This document shows, one piece after another, positions 35,723-46,860 of a stretch of 64,000 bases of DNA. The translations under genes were made by a program, and so were the position numbers. The notes below the pieces were generated by a model. It was given only the letters and a program-made list of their open reading frames with translations, searched no databases and was not told the DNA's origin. The DNA comes from Anderseniella sp963700735 (GTDB lineage: Bacteria; Pseudomonadota; Alphaproteobacteria; Rhizobiales; Aestuariivirgaceae), in the NCBI GenBank assembly GCA_963700735.1, contig CAVOYR010000005.1, positions 62,001-126,000 of the forward strand, given 5' to 3'. Each line of letters opens with the position of its first letter. Within the stretch, counting starts at the first letter, position 1.

Positions 35723-36229
35723 ATGGGTAAGAGCCTGTTTGGCCAGTTGAAGGGCATGCTGTCGCGCGAAAAGAAGTCCGCCATTGCCGTGCCCGCAAGC
35801 CAGCCGAGTGCCGGCAACAACCTGTCGCGGATCGGGTTGGCTGGCGATGCGCCAGTCATGCCGGGCATCAGCCAGCAGCCCATGCAAGGCTTCAGTCCTG
35901 CACCCAGCGTTGACTTGGGTATGCCTGCAGGTGAGCCGATGAGCGGATTCGGTGGCGCGCAAATCATGCCGGTCGGCATCCAGTTCCTGGCCGAGGTGCC
36001 GCTCCAGCAATCAGCCGAAGAGATCGTCAACGTGTCCCGGCGCGCCTCCAATTGCCTCGCTGCAAACTTGCAGCAAGCCGGTGATGGCAAGTGGAACGTC
36101 GTGGTGACCTTGTCGATGCAGCCTGTGCCGCAACACATCCATGAGGTCGAGACGGTAATGGCTGAATGGGCAGGCAAGCTGGGCGGTGCGTCCAGGGGCT
36201 GGGGCCTGGCGCAAGGCCACGCCGCCTAG
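35723..36229 (+). CDS. RraB-like domain protein (putative RNase E regulator)
   Basis: This protein has about 168 residues. The N-terminal 80 are low-complexity (Met, Pro, Gln, Gly-rich). The C-terminal 80 match the RraB family pattern: a hydrophobic core then WNVVVTLSMQPVPQHIHEVE and a Gly-Trp-Gly end (GGASRGWGL). RraB in E. coli binds RNase E and changes degradosome activity. Similar function is only an inference. AAAGG lies about ten bases before the ATG at 35723; a GTG at 35699 is in frame. Its end overlaps the end of the aldo/keto reductase gene by four bases (convergent). Confidence 0.6.
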   Translation: MGKSLFGQLKGMLSREKKSAIAVPASQPSAGNNLSRIGLAGDAPVMPGISQQPMQGFSPAPSVDLGMPAGEPMSGFGGAQIMPVGIQFLAEVPLQQSAEEIVNVSRRASNCLAANLQQAGDGKWNVVVTLSMQPVPQHIHEVETVMAEWAGKLGGASRGWGLAQGHAA

Positions 36230-37050
36230 TCCCAGTCAGGTGCAATGCCCGCCGCTGGCACCAGCCGCAGGTGCCGGTCCTTCAACGTACTGACTTGCGC
36301 ACGCTCTTCCTGTGATAGCTGAATATCGGCTGCCGCAAGGTTGCTCTTTAACCGGTCGTGGCTGGTGGTGCGCGGTATTGCCATCACATCGCCCTGGCTG
36401 ACCAGCCACGCCAGCGCAATTTCCGCCGGGCTCACGCCATGGTTGCCGGCAATCTGCTGCATCACTGGTTCATCGGCTACCTTGTTGCGGGCGATCGGGC
36501 AATACGCCGTTATCGCCAGCCCTGCCGCGCGGCAAGCCGCCATCACCTTGTCCTGGTTGATCAGCGGGTGATACTCGATCTGGTTGCACAGCAAGGGATG
36601 GCCTGACAGCGCGGTGGCCTCGGTTACCTGCGCCACGGTGAAGTTCGAGATGCCGATATGACGGGTCAGACCGGCGTCGCGCGCCTTGTTCAGCGCGGTG
36701 ATGGTTTCCTTCAGCGGCACGGTGCGCGACGGCCAGTGCAGCAGCAGCAGGTCCACCGGCCCACAGTCCAGCAGTTCGAGGCATTCATCGACCGCGCGGG
36801 CAAACTTGTCCGCGCCATGGCAATCCGGCCAGATCTTGGTGGTGAGGAATATCTGCTCGCGAGGCACGCCGGAGGCGCGGATGCCCTCGCCCACTTCGCG
36901 TTCGTTCTGGTACATCTGGGCGGTGTCGATGTGGCGGTAGCCGCACTCCAGCGCCTTTTCCACGATGTCTCGGCAGGTGTCGCCGCGCAGTTCCCAGGTA
37001 CCAAGACCGATCGCAGGAATCATTACACCGTGGGCGTTGACAGTTCTCAT
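36226..37050 (-). CDS. Aldo/keto reductase (2,5-diketogluconate reductase-like)
   Basis: This 274-residue (alpha/beta)8 NADPH oxidoreductase has the catalytic Asp and Tyr in HIDTAQMYQNE, the Lys in FLTTKIWPD and the His in LLLLHWPSR. Also visible are the NADPH-binding GISNFTVAQV and the late MAIPRTTSHDRLKSNL. The length and motifs fit the DkgA/B branch reducing diketogluconates or methylglyoxal. The physiological substrate is not determined. The ATG at 37050 gives MRTVNAHGVMIPAIGLGTWE, the standard family start. Confidence 0.9.
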   Translation of the reverse strand: MRTVNAHGVMIPAIGLGTWELRGDTCRDIVEKALECGYRHIDTAQMYQNEREVGEGIRASGVPREQIFLTTKIWPDCHGADKFARAVDECLELLDCGPVDLLLLHWPSRTVPLKETITALNKARDAGLTRHIGISNFTVAQVTEATALSGHPLLCNQIEYHPLINQDKVMAACRAAGLAITAYCPIARNKVADEPVMQQIAGNHGVSPAEIALAWLVSQGDVMAIPRTTSHDRLKSNLAAADIQLSQEERAQVSTLKDRHLRLVPAAGIAPDWD

Positions 37051-37151
37051 CGGGAATACCTTTCCATCTGGCGGGTCACGGTCATTTCAATGACCGCTGT
37101 AGCGCGAGCCGTGATAGATGGTTGTTACCCGTCCAGCATACCGGTTGTCCA

Positions 37152-37613
37152 ATGAACGCTGATACGCCCAACAGATTGCCCTGGCCCCCCATCATCTTTG
37201 GTATCGCCGTGGTGGCGGGACTTGGTCTCCAGTCACTGGCTCCCGTCACAATGCCTGCAAGCCTCGTGTGGCCTGGCGCGGCGCTGCTGTGTGGAGGTCT
37301 GGTGCTGGATGTGTGGGCCATGTGGACGATGTACCAGGCCCGCACCAACATCCTGCCGCATCGCGCCGCCGATACGCTGGTCACGCATGGTCCGTTCAGC
37401 TGGATGCGCAACCCGATCTATGTCGGCAACACCATCGCGGTGACCGGCCTGGGGCTGGCGCTTCAGAACGGCTGGCTGCCGGTGGCGGCGCTGGCTGCGG
37501 CGGGGTTCACCCACACGCTGGCGGTGCTGCGCGAGGAGGCTCACCTCAAGGCGAAGTTCGGCTCCGCCTGGGATGGCTACGCCGCGCGCGTAAAACGCTG
37601 GTGGATCGTCTGA
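37152..37613 (+). CDS. Isoprenylcysteine carboxyl methyltransferase-like membrane protein
   Basis: This 153-residue integral membrane protein has about four helices. The C-terminal half carries the ICMT/PEMT signature: LVTHGPFSWMRNPIYVGNTI and LREEAHLKAKFGSAWDGYA, which bind S-adenosylmethionine and the lipid substrate. Bacterial members methylate phospholipids or isoprenoid cysteines; the acceptor is unknown here. The frame opens at 37122 but the ATG at 37152 gives the natural start. It is divergent from the aldo/keto reductase. Confidence 0.82.
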   Translation: MNADTPNRLPWPPIIFGIAVVAGLGLQSLAPVTMPASLVWPGAALLCGGLVLDVWAMWTMYQARTNILPHRAADTLVTHGPFSWMRNPIYVGNTIAVTGLGLALQNGWLPVAALAAAGFTHTLAVLREEAHLKAKFGSAWDGYAARVKRWWIV

Positions 37614-37617
37614 GCGG

Positions 37618-38073
37618 CTACCAGTTCCACGGCTTCTGCATGAAGCGCACGTACGGCGTCTGCACCGCAATGGTGGCGTAGAACCGGCACAGCCGCTCAT
37701 CCGCCATATCGGCCAGCCAGAACACGTTGGCAGCACCTGCTGCCTCGGCACGCTGGTACACCGCCTGCACAAGCGCCCTGCCCGCGCCAGAGCCTCGCCC
37801 GCCCTCCTCAACGAACAGGTCCTGCAGGAAGCACACCGGCGAAGCAGTCCATGCGAACGGGGTAATGCTGTAGTGCACGAGGCCACAGGGCTTTGCGTTC
37901 ACTTCAGCCAGCAACCCGTGCAGCGGCACTGTCTCATCCAGCAACTGGGCCCAGGTCCGGTCGCACACATCCTCCGGCACGCATCCGCCGAAGTGCTGCT
38001 GGTATCCGCCCCACAGCCCGCGCCATGCGGGCTGGTCGGCTGTGTCCAGTGCCCGGACGCTTACGTCAGCCAT
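37618..38073 (-). CDS. GNAT-family N-acetyltransferase
   Basis: This 151-residue acetyltransferase has the acetyl-CoA loop EEGGRGSGAGRALVQAVYQRA at about residues 89-109. The N-terminal ADVSVRALDTADQPAWRGLW is typical of single-domain GNAT proteins. The substrate, possibly a small amine, is unknown. Its ATG lies inside the end of mgtE (13-base overlap), so it is expressed with the magnesium transporter. Confidence 0.87.
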   Translation of the reverse strand: MADVSVRALDTADQPAWRGLWGGYQQHFGGCVPEDVCDRTWAQLLDETVPLHGLLAEVNAKPCGLVHYSITPFAWTASPVCFLQDLFVEEGGRGSGAGRALVQAVYQRAEAAGAANVFWLADMADERLCRFYATIAVQTPYVRFMQKPWNW

Positions 38074-39440
38074 ATGGCCGCAAGCCCGAGGAAAGCGAAG
38101 AACCCGACCACATCCGTCACCGTGGTCACGAACACGCCCGAGGCGATGGCCGGATCGATCTCGAAGTGGTCAAGGCCCAGCGGGATCAGGATGCCGGCGA
38201 GCGCGGCCGCCAGCATGTTGATGATCATCGCTGCCCCGATGATGAGCCCCAGCTGGTCCGAGCTGAACCACCACCAGGCGAACAGTCCCATGATGATGGC
38301 AAAGGCAATGCCATTGAGCAGCCCGACGGCGCTTTCACGCCAGATCACGCGCATCGCGTTGACTGGAGACAGGTTGCGCTGTGCCAGTGCGCGCACGGCC
38401 ACGGTCATCGTCTGCGTGCCGGCATTGCCACCCATCGACGCCACGATCGGCATCAGCACGGCGAGCGCGACCATCTCCTCGATGGTGGCATCGAACAGCG
38501 AGATGACCCCCGAGGCGAGCACGGCCGTCGCCAGGTTGACCATCAGCCAGCCGAACCGCGATCGGGTGGTCGACAGCACCGTGTCGGTGATCTCTTCATC
38601 GCCCACACCACCCAGGCGCAGGATGTCCTCGCTGGCTTCTTCCTGGATCACGTTGACGATGTCATCGATGGTGATGGAGCCTACCAGCCGCTGGTTGTCA
38701 TCGACCACGGCGGCGGAGCCCAGGTGATACTGCTCGAACTTGTAGGCCACGTCTTCCTGCTCATCGAGCACGTTGAAGATCACCTCGTGCTCGCGCATGA
38801 TTTCGGAGATCTGCTGCGAGCGCGGGTGCCGCAGCACCAGGCTGACCGGCACGAAGCCGACCGTGTGATAAGACGGATCCACCACGTAGATCTCGATGAA
38901 ATCGTCGGGGAGTTCTTCCTCGTTGCGCATGTAGTCGATGGTCTGGCCCACCGACCAGAATGCCGGCACCGCCACGAACGCCGTCTGCATCAGTCGGCCG
39001 GCTGAGTACTCCGGATACTCCAGGCCCCGGGTCAGCGCGGTGCGATCAGCCTTCGAAACCTTGGACAGGATTTCCTGCTGGTCGGCAGCATCCATGTCCT
39101 CAATGAGGTAAAGAGCGTCATCCGTGTCGAGCTTGCGCACTGCCGAAGAGATGAACTGGTTGGGCAGCGCCTCCATCAGTTCGTCACGCACCGCCTCGTC
39201 AAGCTCGGGCAGCGCCTCGACATCGAACGACCGGCCGAGCTTCAGGATGAAGTCGACACGGTCATCGGACGGCAGGAACTCGATCAGGTCGGCAACGTCG
39301 GCTTCGTGCAGGTCGCGCACCAGGCGGCGCAGGTCGCGGGCGTCCTCCTTCTCGAGGGCCTCGCCAACGGCGCGCACGAAGGCAGAGCTTAGCGCCCCGT
39401 CCTCGTCGTAGATGTCGTCAGTTTCGATGACGTCAGCCAT
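38061..39440 (-). CDS. mgtE: MgtE magnesium transporter
   Basis: This 459-residue Mg2+ channel has the MgtE architecture. An acidic N-domain of superhelical repeats (about 20-125) is followed by two CBS domains (about 140-260) that close the pore when Mg2+ binds. Five membrane helices make up the rest (about 290-459). Landmarks are PNQFISSAVRKLDTDDALYL, the CBS stretch VDDNQRLVGSITIDDI and VASMGGNAGTQTMTV. The frame opens at 39479, but the ATG at 39440 (MADVIETDD) is preferred. It is first in a two-gene unit with the acetyltransferase. Confidence 0.94.
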   Translation of the reverse strand: MADVIETDDIYDEDGALSSAFVRAVGEALEKEDARDLRRLVRDLHEADVADLIEFLPSDDRVDFILKLGRSFDVEALPELDEAVRDELMEALPNQFISSAVRKLDTDDALYLIEDMDAADQQEILSKVSKADRTALTRGLEYPEYSAGRLMQTAFVAVPAFWSVGQTIDYMRNEEELPDDFIEIYVVDPSYHTVGFVPVSLVLRHPRSQQISEIMREHEVIFNVLDEQEDVAYKFEQYHLGSAAVVDDNQRLVGSITIDDIVNVIQEEASEDILRLGGVGDEEITDTVLSTTRSRFGWLMVNLATAVLASGVISLFDATIEEMVALAVLMPIVASMGGNAGTQTMTVAVRALAQRNLSPVNAMRVIWRESAVGLLNGIAFAIIMGLFAWWWFSSDQLGLIIGAAMIINMLAAALAGILIPLGLDHFEIDPAIASGVFVTTVTDVVGFFAFLGLAAIWLT

Positions 39441-39624
39441 GAACAGCCCCGAACTTCCATGATGGCCCCAGCCTAGCACGCGTTAAACGTGGGATATCAC
39501 GGATTCGCTGCAAACTGCCCGCAATTCGGGGCGCACTGGTTGGGGAATTTGCAAACGCAGGCCCAGAACACCGGCAGCGGGGTGCTCGCATGAGCGCGGC
39601 AATTCATGGATACCTACAGGAGTT

Positions 39625-39711
39625 TGGTGCGGCCGAGAAGACTCGAACTTCCACGGGTGTTACCCCACAGCGACCTCAACGCTGCGCGTCTACCAATTCC
39701 GCCACGGCCGC
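39625..39711 (-). tRNA. tRNA-Leu (anticodon GAG)
   Basis: This 87-base tRNA has acceptor arms GCGGCCG and CGGCCGC with an encoded ACCA 3' end (complement of 39625-39628). The anticodon arm CAGCG-TTGAGGT-CGCTG places GAG at positions 34-36, reading CUC and CUU leucine codons. A long variable arm, as in class II tRNAs, and the T-loop GTTCGAGTC are present. It lies between mgtE and lipB. Confidence 0.95.
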
Positions 39712-39827
39712 ATATGTCCATAAGCTCGGTAGGAACGAGACGTGCGTGTAACAGCGCGCATGCCTCAAATCAAGCCCCATCAACACTGCCCTTGGTCGGA
39801 CCACAACAAGCGGCTAAACAAGGTCTC

Positions 39828-40528
39828 ATGAACCTCTCCCGGGACACCATCATGAGCGCGCCAGACCGGCTGTACCGGCCTGAACCGGTGGAGTGGCGCG
39901 TGACTGACGGGCTGACTCCCTACGAGGACGCGGTTACCTTCATGGAGGCACGCGCCGCTGCCATTGCAGCGGGCGAAGCGGGCGAGCTTGTATGGCTGGT
40001 GGAGCACCCTGCCCTTTACACGGCCGGCACGTCTGCCAGCCCGCAAGACCTTGTCGATGCCGGAGCGTTTCCCGGTGTTCCGGACGGGTCGCGGCGGGCA
40101 ATACACCTACCACGGCCCCGGCCAGCGGGTGGCCTACGTGATGCTGGACTTGAACCGCGCGCGGCCAGGATGTGCGTGCCTTCGTGGCAGGGCTGGAAGC
40201 CTGGCTGATTGCCACGCTGGACCAGTTCAACGTAAGGGGCGAACGGCGCGAGGACCGCGTCGGGGTGTGGGTGCGCCGGCCGGAGAAGGCAGCAGGGACG
40301 GAAGACAAGATCGCGGCCATCGGCATTCGCGTGCGCAAGTGGGTGACGTTCCACGGCATCAGCCTCAACGTTGAACCGGACCTTGAGCATTTCTCCGGCA
40401 TCGTGCCGTGCGGGGTAAGCCAGCATGGCGTCACCAGCCTGGTTGACCTCGGCCTGCCGGTGACCATGAATGATGCCGACGTCGCCCTGCGCGGGGCCTT
40501 TGAACAGGTGTTTGGACCAACCAGATGA
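39828..40528 (+). pseudogene. lipB: lipB, octanoyltransferase, frame broken by two +1 insertions
   Basis: LipB moves octanoate from acyl carrier protein to lipoyl domains, the first step of lipoate synthesis. The sequence is found in three successive frames. Frame one covers LVWLVEHPALYTAGTSASPQ up to about 40070. Frame two covers VFRTGRGGQYTYHGPGQRVA and MLDLNR to about 40158. Frame three covers VRAFVAGLEAWLI, the Lys in DKIAAIGIRVRKW, and SGIVPCGVS with the catalytic Cys, through to the stop. Dropping one base from CCCGG (40071-40075) and one from the GCGCGCG tract (about 40155-40162) restores 232 residues with every active-site residue intact. Its stop overlaps the next ATG. A sequencing error is likely; a real loss would make lipoate import necessary. 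Confidence 0.85.
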
Positions 40529-42876
40529 GCCACCAAGTGAAGATCGCATCGTTCTGTACCCAGTGCCGGTCGCGATGCGGTTGCACCGCCATCGTCGAAG
40601 ACGGCGTGCTGACCTCCATCGAGCCGGACCCGGACCACCCGAGCGGTGCAAAGCTGTGCCCCAAGGGAAAGGCTGCACCGGAACTGGTGTATCACCCGGA
40701 CCGGCTGACCACGCCGATGCGGCGTACCTCTCCCAAGGGTGCCGCCAACCCGACTTGGGAACCAATCAGCTGGGACGAGGCTCTGGACGAGATCAGCGCC
40801 AGGATGGCCAGCATCCGGGACGAGCACGGGTCTGAGCAGGTGGCGTTCTCCGTGACCACGCCGAGCGGCACCCACATGTCTGACGGCATCTCGTGGGTCG
40901 AGCGGTTCATCCGCGCCTATGGCAGTCCCAACACCATTTACAGCACCGAAATCTGCAACTGGCACAAGGATGTCGCCGCTCGATTCACCTATGGCAGCGA
41001 CATTGGCACGCCCGACTTCGCCCACACGGATTGCATCCTGCTGTGGGGCAACAACCCGGCGGCCACGTGGCTTGCCCGCTCGGTCGAGATCCAGAAGGCG
41101 CTCAAGCGTGGCGCGAAGCTGATCGTGGTGGACCCGCGCCCTACCCTTTATGCCCGGCGCGCCGGCTGCTGGCTGCAGGTGCGGCCCGGCACCGATCAGG
41201 CGCTGGCCCTTGGCATTGCCAACCTGTTGCTGCAGTCCGGCCGGTTCGACCACGGGTTTGTGCGGCAGTGGACCAATGCCGCCCTGCTGGTTCGCCAGGA
41301 CACCGGATATTTCCTGCGCGAAAGCGACATTGTGGCCGGCGGCAGTCCGGATGTACTGCTGGCGGCGGACGCGACCGGTCAGGGCCTGCTGCGCTATGAT
41401 GTATCAACCGGAAGATGGCTGGATGACCCGGCGGGCGCGGACCTGTTCGCTGTTCGTAATTTAAAGTCGCTGGACGGCCCGGTGGCGTGCAGAAGCGCCC
41501 TGCAGGTGTTTGCCGATGCAGCCGCAGAATATCCTCCGGAGCGGGTAGCCGAGGTCACGGGCGTGCCGGAAGATGCGTTGCGCAAGGCCACGGACATGAT
41601 CGCCGGAAGCTCGTCCCTTGCCTATTACGCGTGGAACGGCGTCGGCCAGAGCATCACCGCCACGCAGACTGACCGGGCTATCTCCATCCTCTATGGCCTG
41701 ACCGGACACTACGGCGCTCAGGGCGGCAACGTTGCCGGCTCGGCAGGAAAGTTCAACGATATTGCCGGTCACGACCTGCTGAGCGAGACGCAACGGGCCA
41801 AGGCGCTGGGACTGGACGAACGCCCGCTCGGGCCGGGACGGCAAGGCTGGGTCACCGGGCGCGACGTGTATCGCGCCATTGTTGAGCGCAAGCCTTACCC
41901 GGTGCGTGCGCTGGTGTCGTTTGGCGGCAACCTTCTCGCGGCCCAACCCGACACCGGACTGGCCAAGGCTGCCCTCACCGCACTGGATTTCCACGTCCAC
42001 GCAGACTTCTTCCTCAATGCCACTGCCGCCTATGCTGACATTGTGTTGCCAGTGAGCACATCGTGGGAACGCGAAGGCCTGCGCACCGGCTTCGACGCCA
42101 GCCTTGACGGCATGCGCCGGGTACAGTTGCGGCCTGCCGCAATCGCACCGCTGGGCAAGGCGCGCAGCGACACCGACATCGCGCTGGCGCTGGCCGGCCG
42201 GCTGGGCTTGAGCGACGTGATGTTCGGCTGTGACGTGGATCAGGGCCATGCACACATCCTGGCGCCGTCCGGCATCAGCCTTGAAGCCCTGAAGGCCAAC
42301 CCGGAAGGCGTTGTGCTGGATACACATGTCGCCTTGCGGGCCTACGAGAAAGCGGGATTTGCAACGCCGACAAGGCGGCTGGAAATCTATTCCGAACAAC
42401 TGCTGGAGATCGGCATCGACCCGGTGCCACTGTTGCGTGAAGCCGGCCTGCCCGCGCCCACCGGGACTGCCTTTCCGCTCCGGCTGGGCAGCGCCAAGAC
42501 CGTCATCTACTGCCACAGCCAGGGCCGCAACATTGCAAGCCTGCGCCGCCTGATGCCGGACCCGCTGCTGGAACTGTCGCCGGAAACAGCCACCACCCGG
42601 CACATTGTGAATGGCGACTGGCTGGAGATTGCCACCCGCAACGGCCGGTTCATTGCGCGGGCAAAGATCGTCGAGGGGCTGGCGCCGGACGCGGTGTTTG
42701 CCCAGCACGGCTGGGCCGCAAGTTCAGCCGATGATGCGCCGAACCTCACCGGCGACCGGCTTGCGGCCAACCTGAACTCGGTCACGTCGAGCGATCAATG
42801 CGACCCGGTCAGCGGATCGATCGGGCTCAGGTGCAGCTGGTGCGAAGTGACGAAGGTGGCAGCGCCGCCTGCGTGA
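40525..42876 (+). CDS. Molybdopterin-dependent oxidoreductase with N-terminal [4Fe-4S] site
   Basis: This 783-residue protein of the DMSO reductase superfamily is closest in layout to formate dehydrogenase/assimilatory nitrate reductase-like enzymes. Cys11, 14, 18 and 45 (CTQCRSRC ... KLCPKGKA) form an iron-sulfur site. Cys144 in STEICNWHKD is the probable molybdenum ligand. The C-terminal domain, holding the second guanine dinucleotide site, includes VIYCHSQGRNIASLRR. There is no Tat signal, so it is cytosolic. No electron-transfer subunit or cofactor gene is adjacent. ATGA overlap with lipB. The electron donor or acceptor and substrate are unknown. Confidence 0.85.
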   Translation: MSHQVKIASFCTQCRSRCGCTAIVEDGVLTSIEPDPDHPSGAKLCPKGKAAPELVYHPDRLTTPMRRTSPKGAANPTWEPISWDEALDEISARMASIRDEHGSEQVAFSVTTPSGTHMSDGISWVERFIRAYGSPNTIYSTEICNWHKDVAARFTYGSDIGTPDFAHTDCILLWGNNPAATWLARSVEIQKALKRGAKLIVVDPRPTLYARRAGCWLQVRPGTDQALALGIANLLLQSGRFDHGFVRQWTNAALLVRQDTGYFLRESDIVAGGSPDVLLAADATGQGLLRYDVSTGRWLDDPAGADLFAVRNLKSLDGPVACRSALQVFADAAAEYPPERVAEVTGVPEDALRKATDMIAGSSSLAYYAWNGVGQSITATQTDRAISILYGLTGHYGAQGGNVAGSAGKFNDIAGHDLLSETQRAKALGLDERPLGPGRQGWVTGRDVYRAIVERKPYPVRALVSFGGNLLAAQPDTGLAKAALTALDFHVHADFFLNATAAYADIVLPVSTSWEREGLRTGFDASLDGMRRVQLRPAAIAPLGKARSDTDIALALAGRLGLSDVMFGCDVDQGHAHILAPSGISLEALKANPEGVVLDTHVALRAYEKAGFATPTRRLEIYSEQLLEIGIDPVPLLREAGLPAPTGTAFPLRLGSAKTVIYCHSQGRNIASLRRLMPDPLLELSPETATTRHIVNGDWLEIATRNGRFIARAKIVEGLAPDAVFAQHGWAASSADDAPNLTGDRLAANLNSVTSSDQCDPVSGSIGLRCSWCEVTKVAAPPA

Positions 42877-42879
42877 TCG

Positions 42880-44886
<2,007 letters not shown>

Positions 44887-45055
44887 GGCACCCCTGCTGA
44901 ACCTGCATCCATCGCGCACCGTGTGATGCTTTGTGACGGTGTTCTAGCTGCCATTCAACCGGGCGTGAATAGATAAAAAGTCGCCTTTCCGGGGCAACCC
45001 GGCGGGCGCCACGGGCGTTTCACAACACATTCCGCCACCAACGATGGAGGTTCAG

Positions 45056-45241
45056 ATGAAAGCCGTATCCAAAACACAGCAGAAGGCAGCCGGTGCAGCC
45101 CTGTCCGCCAAGCGCGGTGAGACCAAGGTCTCGGAGCTGCAAGGCGCATCGAGGGACATGCACGAAGGCATGACCGAGAAGGAACTGGAAGAGCTTGCCT
45201 CGACCGATCGCAGCGACCTGCCCAACGAAAAGTCTAGCTGA
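45056..45241 (+). CDS. DUF3008 family small protein
   Basis: This 61-residue charged protein starts MKAVSKTQQKAAGAALSAKR and contains KVSELQGASRDMHEGMTEKELEELAST, matching the DUF3008 family, which is small and of unknown function. It is probably stress- or starvation-related, but that is only suspected. GGAGG lies six bases before the ATG at 45056. The start at 45044 is less likely. Confidence 0.87.
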   Translation: MKAVSKTQQKAAGAALSAKRGETKVSELQGASRDMHEGMTEKELEELASTDRSDLPNEKSS

Positions 45242-45333
45242 CGCGCCGTGCTCGGTCAGGGTTGATTTCTGAGGGGCATGGGCGCAATAAGGTGCCCGTC
45301 CCCCCAGAAAGCATCCTACCGGCCACTCCCGTC

Positions 45334-46782
45334 ATGCAGTTTGAGCGAATTGGGTATGTAATCGGCGTGCTGGTGATGGTGACCGCCATCTTCATGGTGG
45401 CACCCATGATCGCCGACCTGATGAACGGCAGCGATGACTGGAAGGCCTTCGCCCAGGCGCTGGCGATCAACGTGACCCTTGCAGGCCTGCTCATCCTGGC
45501 GACCCGTGACCGCTGGTCAGGCAAGAGCGTGAGCCTGCGCGAGGCCTTCGTCACCACCTCGTTGAGCTGGCTGGTTGTGCCGCTTGCGGGCTGCCTGCCC
45601 TTGTACTTCAAGGCCAATGGGCTGAACTTCGTCGATGCCTGGTTCGAGTCCGTTTCGGGCATGACAACCACGGGGTCCACCGTGATGGCGGGGCTCGACA
45701 GGGAACCGGCCGGGATACTGCTGTGGCGCTCGCTGCTGCAGTGGATCGGCGGTGTCGGCATCATCCTGATGGCGATGCTCATCCTGCCTTTCCTGCGCGT
45801 CGGCGGCATGCAGATCTTCCGCACGGAAAGTTCGGACAGGTCGGAGAAGTTCTTCACCCGCGATGCCGAGGTGATCCCGCGTATCGCCATTACCTTCGTG
45901 GTGCTCACGGCTGCCTGCATGGCGGCCTACATGGCCGCGGGCATGCGCGTGTTCGATGCCCTGAACCATGCATTGACCACCATCCCCACCGGCGGCTTCT
46001 CCACCCATGACGCATCGCTGGCACATTACAAGACACCCGGTGTCCACTGGGTTGCGGCCTTGTTCATGTTTGCCGGCAGCCTGCCGATCATCCTCTACAT
46101 CAGGACGTGGCCCGCAAATTTCTCGGTCATCTGGAACGACGTGCAGGTGCGCGGGTTTGCCAAGATCGTCCTTGCGGCCATCACGGTCGTGACCGTCTAC
46201 CTCGGACTCAACGGAACCTATGACTGGAGTGATGCCCTGCGGGTTGCCTCGGTTAACGTCATATCGATCATATCCACCACCGGTTATGCGCTGGACGACT
46301 TTACTGCGTGGGGACCGGGTGCCAACGGCATCTTCCTGATCCTGATGTTCCTCGGCGGTTGTACCGGGTCCACGGCAGGTGCCATCAAGACCTACCGGCT
46401 GCAGGCAATGGCCCTGATCACCAAGCGCTATATAGACCAGTTGTTTTCGCCCAACCGGATCATGAAGCTGCGGTATGGCAACAAGACGATCGATGAAGAG
46501 ATCATCCTGTCGATCCTGGCGTTCCTGACCGCCTTTGCCGGCTCGGTCATCGGCGTCACGCTGCTGCTGACGCTGTTTGGCGTCGAACTGCTCACCGCGT
46601 TCTCGGGTGCCGTCACGGCCATCACCAATGTCGGTCCGGGCCTCGGCAGCCAAATTGGACCGTCAGGCAATTTTGCCGGCCTGCCGGATGGCGCGAAGCT
46701 GGCGCTGATGTTCGCCATGATCCTGGGCCGGCTGGAGTTCTTTGCCCTGCTGGTGCTGTTCTCGCCGCGCTTCTGGCGATAA
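45334..46782 (+). CDS. trkH: TrkH-family potassium transporter
   Basis: This 482-residue membrane protein has four M1-P-M2-like repeats forming the K+ pore. Filter-like signatures are visible at SGMTTTGSTV, TIPTGGFSTHD, ISTTGYALDDFTAWG, GGCTGSTAGAIK and ITNVGPGLG. The first part has several hydrophobic segments from about residue 8. The start at 45334 (MQFERIGYVIG) gives the normal length; an in-frame TTG at 45262 is weaker. The regulator TrkA is not in the window. It is preceded by the DUF3008 gene, about 90 bases away. Confidence 0.93.
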   Translation: MQFERIGYVIGVLVMVTAIFMVAPMIADLMNGSDDWKAFAQALAINVTLAGLLILATRDRWSGKSVSLREAFVTTSLSWLVVPLAGCLPLYFKANGLNFVDAWFESVSGMTTTGSTVMAGLDREPAGILLWRSLLQWIGGVGIILMAMLILPFLRVGGMQIFRTESSDRSEKFFTRDAEVIPRIAITFVVLTAACMAAYMAAGMRVFDALNHALTTIPTGGFSTHDASLAHYKTPGVHWVAALFMFAGSLPIILYIRTWPANFSVIWNDVQVRGFAKIVLAAITVVTVYLGLNGTYDWSDALRVASVNVISIISTTGYALDDFTAWGPGANGIFLILMFLGGCTGSTAGAIKTYRLQAMALITKRYIDQLFSPNRIMKLRYGNKTIDEEIILSILAFLTAFAGSVIGVTLLLTLFGVELLTAFSGAVTAITNVGPGLGSQIGPSGNFAGLPDGAKLALMFAMILGRLEFFALLVLFSPRFWR

Positions 46783-46860
46783 CCCGCAGGCGCGTTGACA
46801 CGCCACCCACGCCGCGCCTAGCGTTTCACCCGGTACAAATGCTTGGAGCATCCTCACATC

